Part shown: positions 16,116 to 24,222 of the stretch, one piece after another | Position numbering within the stretch: position 1 is the first letter of the stretch | How the letters are laid out: every line of letters begins with the position of its first letter | Assembly: GCA_002422865.1 (NCBI GenBank) | Contig: DITN01000030.1 | Location: 1-34,072, forward strand | Reading direction: 5' to 3' | Length of the DNA: 34,072 nucleotides | Origin: Bacteroidetes bacterium UBA6183 | GTDB taxonomy: Bacteria > Bacteroidota > Bacteroidia > UKL13-3 | The notes under the pieces: model-generated | What the model was told of the DNA's origin: nothing | Databases searched by the model: none | What the model saw: the letters and a program-made list of their open reading frames with translations, nothing else | Position numbers and translations under genes: made by a program

Positions 16116-17294
16116 GTGATTAAAGACTTGTTTACAGTTAAATCGAATTTAACCGATAACCGCATTACCTTGGTAAACAGCGGTGCCCCTTTTTTTGATT
16201 TACTGGTACAACTGATTAAAGAATCAAAATATGTGTTGCATTTGCAGTTTTATATTTTTGATTTAGATAAAACCGGATTGTTGATTTTTGAAGAATTAAA
16301 ACAAGCCGTAAAACGTGGCGTATCTGTTTTTGTAGTAGTTGATGCTTATGCCAGCGAACAGATTACACCTAAAATATGCAGCTTATTTACCACCAATGGT
16401 ATTTACATTAAAAGATTTTCACCTCTGAAAAATAAACGTGGTTTGGGTATTGGTCGGAGGCTACACCATAAATTGGTTTGGGTTGACGGACACACAGCTT
16501 TAGTTGGAGGAATAAATATAGCGGATAAATATAGCGGTTATCATGGTGCAACACCTTGGTTAGATTTTGCAGTTAAAGTTGAAGGTCCTTTATGTAATGA
16601 CATCAAAAAAACATGTGATGAGGTATTACCAAATAGGTTACTAAAACAAGCTTATCGTAAATTACCTAAAATGGTTTTTGATGTAAATTTACCGCATAAA
16701 TCACGCATCAGAAAAAACGATTGGTTTAGGTCGCGTATAGAAATTTCACGCAGTTACCGACAAGCATTTAGGCGTGCCAATAAATCGATAACCATTGTGG
16801 CCAGTTATTTTTTACCAGGTAACAGGGTACGTAAACTAATTAGAAATGCATCGGCTCGCGGGGTTGATGTGACCGTAATTTTGGTTGGAAACAGTGATGT
16901 GCCCCTCATTAAACCGGCAATGACATACTTATACGACTGGATGTTACGTAACAACATCACCATTTATGAATGGCGCAATTCTATTTTACATGGTAAACTT
17001 GCGGTTGCCGATGGTTGGTGGACAACCATTGGTTCTTATAACTTAAATGCGTTAAGCGATTACGGAAGTTTGGAAGTAAATGTAGAAGTTTATAATAAAC
17101 AGTTTGCTGCCGATACCGAAAAAGTGTTACAACATTATATTGAAACAGGTTGCGAGCAAGTAAAACGTGAACAACATGCCAAAGCTAAAAACTGGTTAGT
17201 GCAATTGGGTAGGTGGTGGAGTTATGTATTAATACGTATGGCGTTGCGTATATTATTTGGTTTGATGCAAGTGCGCAAACCCTCACATTTCTAA
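16116..17294 (+). CDS. Phospholipase D family protein, cardiolipin-synthase-like
   Basis: A 392-residue protein with two HKD motifs: HHKLVWVDG (His117, Lys119, Asp124) followed by GGINIADKYSG, and LHGKLAVADGWWTTIGSYNL (His292, Lys294, Asp299). This arrangement fits cardiolipin synthases and related transphosphatidylases, which join two phosphatidylglycerols. It lacks the N-terminal pair of transmembrane helices of ClsA, so it is closer to the ClsB type. A C-terminal hydrophobic stretch (WSYVLIRMALRILFGLM) may associate with the membrane. The only suitable start is the GTG at 16116. Its end overlaps the convergent DUF3817 gene by 12 bp. Cardiolipin synthesis is likely but other phospholipid substrates are possible. 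Confidence 0.88.
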   Translation: MIKDLFTVKSNLTDNRITLVNSGAPFFDLLVQLIKESKYVLHLQFYIFDLDKTGLLIFEELKQAVKRGVSVFVVVDAYASEQITPKICSLFTTNGIYIKRFSPLKNKRGLGIGRRLHHKLVWVDGHTALVGGINIADKYSGYHGATPWLDFAVKVEGPLCNDIKKTCDEVLPNRLLKQAYRKLPKMVFDVNLPHKSRIRKNDWFRSRIEISRSYRQAFRRANKSITIVASYFLPGNRVRKLIRNASARGVDVTVILVGNSDVPLIKPAMTYLYDWMLRNNITIYEWRNSILHGKLAVADGWWTTIGSYNLNALSDYGSLEVNVEVYNKQFAADTEKVLQHYIETGCEQVKREQHAKAKNWLVQLGRWWSYVLIRMALRILFGLMQVRKPSHF

Positions 17295-17588
17295 TTCCTT
17301 TTTAAGTTGTTTGTCTAAAATAAAAGTACCAAAAGGGATAAAGGATGCAATAAATGCCCAAGCTAATTTGCCAAATTTCCAACTTGCATTGATGGTAGCT
17401 TGTAACAAGGTAAACATATAACCAACAAACAATACACCATGTGCCCATCCCAGATATTTCACAAAAAGTGGCATGTCAAATAGGTATTTTAATGGCATGG
17501 CAACAAATAATAACAATACAAAGCTCCAGCCTTCTAATACGGCAACTATTCTAAAACGGTTTACTGATTTTTTTGCGTTGGTATCCAT
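17283..17588 (-). CDS. DUF3817 domain-containing small membrane protein
   Basis: A 101-residue protein matching the DUF3817 pattern: FRIVAVLEGWSFVLLLFVAM, then PLKYLFDMPLFVKYLGWAHG, VLFVGYMFTLLQA and a C-terminal hydrophobic hairpin LAWAFIASFIPFGTFILDK. Three hydrophobic segments place it in the inner membrane. The family is widespread in Bacteroidota and Actinobacteria and has no established function. The gene overlaps the 3' end of the phospholipase-D gene by 12 bp tail-to-tail, so there is no room for a terminator between them and antisense effects are possible. It is separated from bcp by a hairpin terminator. Confidence 0.88.
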   Translation of the reverse strand: MDTNAKKSVNRFRIVAVLEGWSFVLLLFVAMPLKYLFDMPLFVKYLGWAHGVLFVGYMFTLLQATINASWKFGKLAWAFIASFIPFGTFILDKQLKKELEM

Positions 17589-17624
17589 AATTTATTTTGA
17601 TGGCGAAAGTACATGAACTGTACC

Positions 17625-17661
17625 TAAAAAAAATGCCGAAGTAAAATAATTTACTTCGGCA
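17625..17661 (-). terminator. Rho-independent terminator of the M23 peptidase/bcp unit
   Basis: TGCCGAAGTAAA (17634-17645) pairs perfectly with TTTACTTCGGCA (17650-17661) around a 4-nt loop. On the minus strand the stem is followed by a run of Ts (the A-run at 17625-17633 on plus), as expected 20 bp after the bcp stop. Confidence 0.9.
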
Positions 17662-17681
17662 TCGTATATTTTACTTTATGC

Positions 17682-18131
17682 TTACAACAATTGTTTGGTA
17701 TGGGCTTTGGTATCTACCTTTTCAATTACTTTTTCAATCTTCCCTTTTTCATCAATTACAAAAGTACTGCGCAAAATGCCCATATATTTTTTGCCATACA
17801 TACTTTTTTCTCCCCATGCTCCAAAAGACTCTGCAATACTGTGGTCTTCATCGGCCAGTAGGCTGAATGGTAATTCGTATTTTTCAATAAATTTAACATG
17901 TGATTTTGGGCTGTCGGGACTAACACCCAAAATTTCGTATCCTTCTGCTTGAAAACGGTGGTAGTTGTCTCTTAAATCACAAGCCTCAGCTGTACAACCC
18001 GGTGTACTATCTTTAGGGTAAAAATAAAGTACCAATTTTTTACCCTTGTAATCACCTAGTTTAATACTTTCTCCTTTTTCGTTTATGCCTTTAAATGCGG
18101 GTGCTTTAGCGCCTTCTTGTAATAATGCCAT
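17682..18131 (-). CDS. bcp: Thioredoxin-dependent thiol peroxidase (peroxiredoxin, BCP family)
   Basis: A 149-residue cytoplasmic peroxiredoxin that reduces hydrogen peroxide and organic hydroperoxides with thioredoxin as electron donor. The peroxidatic cysteine is Cys46 in YPKDSTPGCTAEACDLRD and the resolving cysteine is Cys51, the CX4C arrangement of the BCP/PrxQ group. Other family blocks are VLYFYPKD, GYEILGVSPDSPKSHVKFIE and the C-terminal GILRSTFVIDEKGKIEKVI. Length is normal. It sits 20 bp downstream of the M23 peptidase gene on the same strand and is followed by a strong terminator, so the two are probably one transcript. A link between the two functions is not obvious. Confidence 0.95.
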   Translation of the reverse strand: MALLQEGAKAPAFKGINEKGESIKLGDYKGKKLVLYFYPKDSTPGCTAEACDLRDNYHRFQAEGYEILGVSPDSPKSHVKFIEKYELPFSLLADEDHSIAESFGAWGEKSMYGKKYMGILRSTFVIDEKGKIEKVIEKVDTKAHTKQLL

Positions 18132-18151
18132 ATTGTGTATGTTTACTTTAG

Positions 18152-19885
18152 TTACTTTTTAAAAATTACTTCACCTTTCCAACTGGTAATGTTTCCTTTT
18201 CTATCTGTAACAATTATTTGCAGTTCTTGTTTTTGGTTAAACACAGTTTTTTCATCAAAATCGTATTGTAAAATATCGTTTTTTGCATCGTAATCTAATA
18301 ATATCCACGAGCCGTTTAGGTACCCATTATAGGTACTCATTCCACTCATGTTATCTGCACTTTTTATCACTAGTTTGGTGGTATCACTTAATTCAATTTT
18401 TTTGTTCAGCCCAATTACTTTTAATGTAGGAGCAGTGGTGTCTGCAATTACGGTGTAGGTACCAAAACTGCTTGTGTTTAAGGTTACTTTCCCTTGTTTG
18501 TATTCGCCACCTGCAGCAGTTAAACTACCATCTTTTTTAATAAAAGCGAGTAGGAGTTTTGGTGAAGGAACATTGGTGGTATCTACATCCAATGAAATGG
18601 TAATGGGTTTGTGTAAAGGAGTATTGGGTGTGTGTATTTGGTATGCTGCTGATAAAAGTCCTTTGGTATTTGGTTTGGTCATTAAAACGCACGGATTTAA
18701 GGTATCGTAAAGTGCACCCTCCGGAATAAAAATAGTAATGCCATCACGTTTCAGTGTTTGTTTGTTGTTAGGATACCATACCAAATCGTTGCAAGGTGTT
18801 TCGCTAAATGCAGTTTTGTTGTTTGATTTTACTTTGGCATAAAAAGTATGTGACCGGCCATCAAAGTCACCAACACAAAAATGGATGGTATGTATTAGTG
18901 TATCGTCAATAAAAACCTTGCCTTTGTTACGCATGTATGGGTATACCTGAGCTTTGTTGCCATCATCTAAAAAACATTTTTGTATACGGTAACCATCACG
19001 TTTATACAAGTCGTAATCAATGTGCGTGTTGATATATTTGGTCTCTGAAAAATTTACGCGGTCCATTCTAAAAGAGAAACGTTTGATTTGGTCAAAGAAA
19101 AAATCAGTACAATAAATACTGTATGTTTTGTTTTCGTTTACTAAATAATCGTATGCTTCAATCCCAAACCCGGTTAGTCCTTTAGCTATTACCAATGTAT
19201 CCAGCAACAATGTTCCACTATCTGTTTTAATGCTGTTATTGTCGTTAATAGCAATATTATGTTGCACAACTGGGCGGTTGTTATTTAAAGCATACACTAC
19301 CAAACGTTTTAAAACAGGTTGAAACAAATCAACACCTGGAATACCGAATAATTGTGGGTTGATGGGTTCTTCTTGTTTGGTATCTCTAATCTCAAAATGC
19401 AAATGAGGACCGGTGCTTCCTCCGCTATTTCCGCTCCATCCTATAATTTCGCCTTTTTTTACTCTAATTAAATTTCGCGTAGGGAAGTTATCCAATTCAA
19501 ACTTTTTTTCTTGGTAATGCACAGATTTAATATGCGCAGCAATAGCGCCTTCGTATTTAAGTAAATGACCATACACACTGGTATAACCATTGGGATGATC
19601 AATATACACCGCCTTACCATATCCACCTGCAGATACTTTGATGCGTGAAACATAACCATCCGCCACTGCATAAATGGGCAAACCTTCTTTTTCGTAAGTA
19701 CGTATATCCATACCGCTATGAAAATGGTTATCACGTAACGAGCCAAATGGAGCACTAAGATATAAAGGAGTATCCATGGGTGATACAAAATAGTTTACTG
19801 GATAATATTGTGCATGTATGTTATGGGCACCAATTAGCATCAATGCGGCAATCAGTAAAAAATAGGTGTATCGGGTATGCGGCAT
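18152..19885 (-). CDS. Secreted M23-family metallopeptidase
   Basis: A protein of about 577 residues exported by a Sec signal peptide (YFLLIAALMLIGAHNIHAQ, cleavage after HAQ). The LytM/M23 peptidase core is N-terminal: the HxxxD zinc ligands in HFHSGMDIRT (His56, Asp60), YGKAVYIDHPNGYTSVYGHL, and the HxH motif GPHLHFEIRD (His161, His163). The first ligand spacing and both histidines are intact, so it is probably an active peptidoglycan endopeptidase. The remaining 400 residues are beta-rich, probably Ig-like modules that place the enzyme at the envelope; I recognise no named domain there. The ATG at 19885 is used because a TTG at 19906 adds seven polar residues before the signal peptide. It is the first gene of the unit with bcp. 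Confidence 0.9.
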   Translation of the reverse strand: MPHTRYTYFLLIAALMLIGAHNIHAQYYPVNYFVSPMDTPLYLSAPFGSLRDNHFHSGMDIRTYEKEGLPIYAVADGYVSRIKVSAGGYGKAVYIDHPNGYTSVYGHLLKYEGAIAAHIKSVHYQEKKFELDNFPTRNLIRVKKGEIIGWSGNSGGSTGPHLHFEIRDTKQEEPINPQLFGIPGVDLFQPVLKRLVVYALNNNRPVVQHNIAINDNNSIKTDSGTLLLDTLVIAKGLTGFGIEAYDYLVNENKTYSIYCTDFFFDQIKRFSFRMDRVNFSETKYINTHIDYDLYKRDGYRIQKCFLDDGNKAQVYPYMRNKGKVFIDDTLIHTIHFCVGDFDGRSHTFYAKVKSNNKTAFSETPCNDLVWYPNNKQTLKRDGITIFIPEGALYDTLNPCVLMTKPNTKGLLSAAYQIHTPNTPLHKPITISLDVDTTNVPSPKLLLAFIKKDGSLTAAGGEYKQGKVTLNTSSFGTYTVIADTTAPTLKVIGLNKKIELSDTTKLVIKSADNMSGMSTYNGYLNGSWILLDYDAKNDILQYDFDEKTVFNQKQELQIIVTDRKGNITSWKGEVIFKK

Positions 19886-19942
19886 AAATTTTTGTTTCGA
19901 ATTCAAATATGAGAATAAAATTTAATTAAAGAGTAAGACAGC

Positions 19943-19976
19943 TTGTACTTGTTTTGGTTGTAACTTTATATATTTG
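19943..19976 (+). promoter_or_regulatory. Bacteroidota-type promoter of the histidine kinase gene
   Basis: TATATTTG (19969-19976) fits the -7 consensus TAnnTTTG, and TTG at 19943-19945 lies 23 bp upstream, within the known 17-23 bp spacing. Transcription would start near 19983, before the ATG at 20005, and this excludes the upstream TTG start at 19954. Confidence 0.55.
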
Positions 19977-20004
19977 TAAAAAGCCCCAACTCCTACATTA
20001 CACT

Positions 20005-22173
20005 ATGATGTTAAAGACCTCTATGCTGAGATTTTGTGCCATTTTGGTATTAACCATTTTGTTTGCTACTAAAACATTGTACGCGCAACGCAAACAAGTT
20101 GATAGTCTGACGATATTACTAAATCAGCATACGGTTATCGATACCACAAAAATTCAATTGCTGTCGAAGTTGGCTTATCATTACCATCAAATAGCACCTG
20201 ATAGTACCATTTATTTATCAAAGGAAGCCTATCGTTTAGCGGTAAAGTTAAACTATTTAAAGGGCAAAGCAGATGCGCTTAAGCATTGGGCTATTGGTTC
20301 ATACATACAATCGTATGATGGTGAAGCCTTAAAAAAAAATAAGGAAGCATTGGCCATTTATAAAGCACTTGGTGATGAGCGTGGTGAAGGTGCTGTGTTA
20401 AATAATATAGCCATGATTTTTCATAACCAGGGTGAATATGAAAGGGCTTTGGTGTATTACAATTCGAGCATGAAAAAGCGCGAGGCTGTTGGTGATTTGG
20501 TTGGCCTTGGTGGTGGGTATAACAATATTGGAAATTCCTATTGTGATATGGGAAACTATTCTAAATCGTTGGAGTATTTGTTTAAAGGGTTAGAAATAAG
20601 AGAAAAAATTGCAGATACAACCGGAATTGCAAATAGTTACTCAAATATTGGTGGTGTTTACTTCTTACTTTCAAGGTACGACTTAGCCCTTAAGTATAAC
20701 GAGATGGCCAATAAACTGTATGAGTTAAACGGAAATCGAGATGGTATATTTCAAAGTTTGATTACCACGGGTGGTGTTTACTTATTACGCAAACAAGATC
20801 GTAAGGCGTTGGCTATTTTCGAAAAAGCATTAAATATTGCTCAGTCGATGGGATCTAAGAGTTCGGAAGCGGTGGCCTTGGTAAATGTTGGCGAGGCTGA
20901 GGTAAACTTAGGAATGTTTGATCGCGCTATAGCGCATTATACACAAGCATTAACGTTTTCTAAAACAAGTGATGACTTAGAAGGTATTGTAATATCTGAG
21001 TTAGGTTTAGGAGAGGCGCATTTAATGCAACACCATATAGATGAGGCTTTAATTCATCTAAACACAGGTTATAATGCGGCTGTTATTTTAGGTAACAAAT
21101 TGAGGTTGCATGAGGCTTCCACACTTTTGGCTGATGCATACGGTAAAAAGAACAACCTGGCTTTGGCCAATAAGTTTTTAAAAGAGGCCATGGTGTATAA
21201 AGATAGTTTGTTTAATGAAGAGGCAGGACGAAAAATACACGAAGCAGAGTTTAACTATGCGATGGACAAAAAGCAGAAAGAAATTGAACTATTAGAAAAA
21301 GATCGTTCTATACAAGAGGTGATTAATCAACGACAAAAAATAGTGGTGGGTTCAATGATTGCTTTTGTGTTGTTACTCATTTTGATGATACTGTTGTTGA
21401 ACCGCAATCGAAAAAAGGAGAAAAAGATGAAGGAAGTGAGCGTGGCTCAAAAAATAGAAATTGAAGAACAATCGCACAAGTTAAAAGAGTTAAACGCTTT
21501 AAAAGATAAAACCTTTTCTATCCTTTCTCATGATTTAAGAAGTCCTGTGGCAGCCCTTGTAGGTGTTATGGATTTAATGGAAAGAAAGCTGATGACCACT
21601 GATGACTTTAATGCACTTAAAGGTAGTTTTACCCAACAGTTAAAATCATTAAGTTTATTATTAGATAATTTATTGCAATGGTCAAAAAGCCACATGCAAG
21701 GACATACCAATGTTCATCCCAAAATGTTGATTCTTTCAGAGGAGGTTCAACAAAGTTTTGATTTATTGCAGGTATTCGCTCAGCAAAAAAATATTGAGTT
21801 AGCATCAAATATTAGTAAGGACATTAATGTTTATACAGATAAGGATAATTTTGATTTGGTACTACGTAACCTCATTGCTAATGCTATTAAGTTCTCAAAA
21901 CACAACACCAAAGTGCTGTTAAGTGCAACCCATACCAATAACCATGTGGAAATAAGTGTAAGTGATCAAGGTGTTGGAATGAAACCGGAAGTATTGGAAT
22001 CCTTATTTAGCGAACAAGTTAAAATAGGTTATGGAACCAATGGGGAGCATGGTACAGGTTTAGGTTTATTAATTTGTAAAGAGTTTTTAGAAAATAATAA
22101 CGGAGCCATTAAAGTAGAGAGTGAATATGGAAAAGGAACTACTTTTTATATCACACTCCCTACGCATGCGTAA
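20005..22173 (+). CDS. Tetratricopeptide-repeat sensor histidine kinase
   Basis: A 722-residue membrane sensor kinase. From the N-terminus: signal peptide (RFCAILVLTILFATKTLYAQ), about seven TPR-type repeats over roughly residues 50-400 (for example GAVLNNIAMIFHNQGEYERA and GGYNNIGNSYCDMGNYSKSL), a transmembrane helix at about 447-468 (GSMIAFVLLLILMILLL), a coiled-coil linker, then the kinase. The H-box is SILSHDLRSP with the phosphorylated His509. The ATP-binding half shows the N-box NLIANAIKFSKHN, G1 VSDQGVGMKPE and G2 HGTGLGLLICKEF. The TPRs are periplasmic by topology. No response regulator is adjacent, so it is an orphan. Its stop is 1 bp from that of the convergent FAHD1-like gene. Start at the ATG at 20005; the second ATG at 20008 is equally possible. 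Confidence 0.92.
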   Translation: MMLKTSMLRFCAILVLTILFATKTLYAQRKQVDSLTILLNQHTVIDTTKIQLLSKLAYHYHQIAPDSTIYLSKEAYRLAVKLNYLKGKADALKHWAIGSYIQSYDGEALKKNKEALAIYKALGDERGEGAVLNNIAMIFHNQGEYERALVYYNSSMKKREAVGDLVGLGGGYNNIGNSYCDMGNYSKSLEYLFKGLEIREKIADTTGIANSYSNIGGVYFLLSRYDLALKYNEMANKLYELNGNRDGIFQSLITTGGVYLLRKQDRKALAIFEKALNIAQSMGSKSSEAVALVNVGEAEVNLGMFDRAIAHYTQALTFSKTSDDLEGIVISELGLGEAHLMQHHIDEALIHLNTGYNAAVILGNKLRLHEASTLLADAYGKKNNLALANKFLKEAMVYKDSLFNEEAGRKIHEAEFNYAMDKKQKEIELLEKDRSIQEVINQRQKIVVGSMIAFVLLLILMILLLNRNRKKEKKMKEVSVAQKIEIEEQSHKLKELNALKDKTFSILSHDLRSPVAALVGVMDLMERKLMTTDDFNALKGSFTQQLKSLSLLLDNLLQWSKSHMQGHTNVHPKMLILSEEVQQSFDLLQVFAQQKNIELASNISKDINVYTDKDNFDLVLRNLIANAIKFSKHNTKVLLSATHTNNHVEISVSDQGVGMKPEVLESLFSEQVKIGYGTNGEHGTGLGLLICKEFLENNNGAIKVESEYGKGTTFYITLPTHA

Positions 22174-22174
22174 G

Positions 22175-22783
22175 TTATTTTATTTCGCACACCAACATAG
22201 ATTGGTCTTCAATAAAACCTTCCAATTTATCGCCAACATTAACTTTACTTACCCCTGCAGGGGTACCTGTATAAATTAAATCGCCAACTTTTAAGGTAAA
22301 ATACTGCGATACAAAACTTACAATTTCTTCAAATGGAAATATCATTTGGGCTGTATTGCCTTGTTGTACCACTTCACCATTTTTCTTTAAACTAAAGTTG
22401 ATATTCGATAAATCCGTATTTTCAATATTTATAAATTCTCCAATGGGTGCTGATCCGTCAAATGCTTTTGCTAACTCCCAGGGTAACCCCTTTTCTTTTA
22501 GTTTTGATTGCATGTCGCGTGCTGTAAAATCAATGCCTAAACCAATTTCGGTAAAATAGTTGCGTGCAAATTTGGGTTGAATTTTTTTGCCCATCTTACT
22601 AATTTTAATCACCAGTTCCACCTCATGGTGTATGTCGGTACTAAAGTCGGGATGAAAAAAGGATTCACCATTTTTTATCAGGGCGGTATCGGGTTTGCTA
22701 AAAATTACTGGATTTTCGGGAACAGCATTGCCCAGTTCTTTTGCATGCTCACTGTAATTTCTGCCTACACAAAGTATTTTCAT
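22175..22783 (-). CDS. FAH-family hydrolase, FAHD1-like (acylpyruvase or oxaloacetate decarboxylase type)
   Basis: A compact 202-residue FAH-superfamily enzyme made only of the catalytic fold. Typical blocks are ILCVGRNYSEHAKELGNAVP, NPVIFSKPDTALI, the acidic metal ligands in DIHHEVELVIKISKMGKKI, GLGIDFTARDMQSKLKEKGL and the closing VGDLIYTGTPAGVSKVNVGD. The short VGRNY N-terminus is characteristic of FAHD1/YcgM-type proteins, which hydrolyse acylpyruvates or decarboxylate oxaloacetate. The substrate here is not determined. It starts 25 bp after the ATPase gene on the same strand and may be expressed from that promoter. The stop codon is 1 bp from the histidine kinase stop, leaving no space for a terminator. 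Confidence 0.9.
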   Translation of the reverse strand: MKILCVGRNYSEHAKELGNAVPENPVIFSKPDTALIKNGESFFHPDFSTDIHHEVELVIKISKMGKKIQPKFARNYFTEIGLGIDFTARDMQSKLKEKGLPWELAKAFDGSAPIGEFINIENTDLSNINFSLKKNGEVVQQGNTAQMIFPFEEIVSFVSQYFTLKVGDLIYTGTPAGVSKVNVGDKLEGFIEDQSMLVCEIK

Positions 22784-22808
22784 AATTGTATTTATTGTAT
22801 GTTATAAC

Positions 22809-23987
22809 TTAATTATTTGATGTGAATGATTTGCCTAAAAAACGCTTTCTGAACCACAATTCAAAAGCGGGATCAATTAAAAAATATTCACCGCCTCTTT
22901 TGTCTATCAGTTCGTCTAAATCAAGTGCTTTAAGTGTTTTGGTAACATTGGCCGATGAGCCTAATCTAAATTCCTGAATGACTTCTGCTCTACTTAAACC
23001 ACTGTTATATCCGCTTGCAATAGCTCGTATAATGGCTACTTTCGAGTTACTCATGGCTTCAGTTTCGCGTTCGTATAGGTTTGCATTTTGGTTTACTAAA
23101 TCTTCTATTGATGCAAATACTTCTTCGTCTTTTACCACCTTGCTGCTGCGTATCCACAATAAATAACTTAGTTGTTGCACGTAGTAGGGGTGACCTTGCA
23201 TGGTATCTACAATTAGGTCAACTTGTTTTGGTTTTATCGTTTTTTTACTGCTGATAAATGCTTTGGCAATAAACGGATGCCAATCGGCAGAAGGTATTTT
23301 TTCTAAATACATTACATCACCAAACTTGTAAAATGGCATGCTTCTTTTTTCAAACATTTGCACCAATAAACTTCGTTTGCTGCCATACAAACAATAGGTT
23401 ACGTGTTGATGGTGTTGCCAAAAACTACGCAATCTTTTTTGGAAACTGATGTGGTTGGTGAAGCTGGTTATATTTTGAAACTCATCAATACAAATAATAA
23501 TTTTAACACCTTTAGTTTGTGCTATTTTTTCGGGTAAGTTTAAAATGGTATCATAGTTTTTTTTGATGTCTTTTAAATCAAAAGTAATGTCCATCTCGTG
23601 GCTCTTATCGGCACTAATACTTATTTTTGGAGTAATGTTTTTTAAGAATTCACTTGCAATGTTGGCCCACTCGCTCCATTTGCTACTGGTACATTTTATA
23701 ATTTCTTTGGCGTAAGCTTCATAAAATTCTGTTTCTGTACGTATACTAAATAAATCTATGTAGGCAAACTTGTATTTTTTATTGGCTTTGTTCATGGCCA
23801 ATCCTACCTCTTTAACTAAACTAGATTTGCCCCATCTGCGCGGAGATATAAGCGTAGTATTTACCTTGCTTGCAAAGTTTGTTGCTAAACGCTTCTTCTC
23901 TGATGTTCTGTTCACAAAGGTGTCACCGTGTGCTACCCTGCCAAATGCAAATGGCGAACCTTCGTTTGCTAAAAATGATAAATCCAT
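22809..23987 (-). CDS. P-loop ATPase with C-terminal winged helix (archaeal-ATPase-like AAA family)
   Basis: A 392-residue protein. The P-loop ATPase is N-terminal: LISPRRWGKSSLVKEVG (about residues 46-62) is the Walker A of the family, which lacks the first glycine of the classic motif, and KIIICIDEFQNITSF (Asp168, Glu169) is Walker B. The segment CLYGSKRSLLVQMFEKRSMP is typical of sensor-1 and later motifs. The C-terminus, GLSRAEVIQEFRLGSSANVT followed by KTLKALDLDELIDKRGGEYF, reads as a winged helix. Members resemble the archaeal ATPase family PF01637, whose roles are poorly known. The ATG at 23987 is chosen because a well-formed promoter lies just upstream (24006-24036) and would sit inside the gene if the TTG at 24035 were used. 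The winged helix suggests DNA binding, possibly at the repeats at 24039-24074. Confidence 0.85.
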   Translation of the reverse strand: MDLSFLANEGSPFAFGRVAHGDTFVNRTSEKKRLATNFASKVNTTLISPRRWGKSSLVKEVGLAMNKANKKYKFAYIDLFSIRTETEFYEAYAKEIIKCTSSKWSEWANIASEFLKNITPKISISADKSHEMDITFDLKDIKKNYDTILNLPEKIAQTKGVKIIICIDEFQNITSFTNHISFQKRLRSFWQHHQHVTYCLYGSKRSLLVQMFEKRSMPFYKFGDVMYLEKIPSADWHPFIAKAFISSKKTIKPKQVDLIVDTMQGHPYYVQQLSYLLWIRSSKVVKDEEVFASIEDLVNQNANLYERETEAMSNSKVAIIRAIASGYNSGLSRAEVIQEFRLGSSANVTKTLKALDLDELIDKRGGEYFLIDPAFELWFRKRFLGKSFTSNN

Positions 23988-24005
23988 ATGTTTAGAATTT
24001 AAACT

Positions 24006-24036
24006 CAAAGGTACTGTTTTTATTTTGCTTACCAAA
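24006..24036 (-). promoter_or_regulatory. Well-formed Bacteroidota promoter of the ATPase gene
   Basis: On the minus strand TTTG (24036-24033) is followed after 19 bp by TACCTTTG (24013-24006), matching the Bacteroidota primary sigma consensus TTTG-N17-23-TAnnTTTG. The predicted start near 24000 gives a leader of about 13 nt to the ATG at 23987. Confidence 0.75.
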
Positions 24037-24038
24037 CA

Positions 24039-24074
24039 GTTACTAACTACATAGTTACTAACTAATTAGTTAGT
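24039..24074. repeat. Direct repeats and 18-bp palindrome abutting the ATPase promoter
   Basis: GTTACTAACTA occurs at 24039-24049 and 24054-24064, a 15-bp period. The second copy forms half of a perfect palindrome, ACTAACTAATTAGTTAGT (24057-24074). Thus three CTAACTA half-sites, two direct and one inverted, sit immediately upstream of the -33 element, the usual place for an activator or operator. Confidence 0.7.
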
Positions 24075-24170
24075 TTTTAAATAATTGAAAAACAGTAGTA
24101 TATGAATAAAATGGTTAAATTTAGTATGTTTTTATAATTAACAAAAAGTTACTTTTATTTAAATGGATAC

Positions 24171-24208
24171 AAAAAAAACAGCACTAACTTTTCTTGTTAG
24201 TGCTGTTT
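24171..24208 (-). terminator. Rho-independent terminator of the oligoendopeptidase gene
   Basis: AACAGCACTAAC (24177-24188) pairs with GTTAGTGCTGTT (24196-24207) around a 7-nt loop. The A-run at 24171-24178 on plus gives a T-run after the stem on the minus strand. It lies 15 bp beyond the stop at 24223. Confidence 0.9.
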
Positions 24209-24222
24209 AAAGTAAGGGTTAA

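Noticed and set aside
19954..20004. TTG-initiated N-terminal extension of the histidine kinase
   Set aside because: A TAnnTTTG promoter element lies inside this stretch and the signal peptide follows the ATG at 20005.
22809..23987. ATPase as part of a defence system
   Set aside because: No nuclease, toxin, reverse transcriptase or other effector is adjacent; its neighbour is a metabolic FAH-family enzyme.
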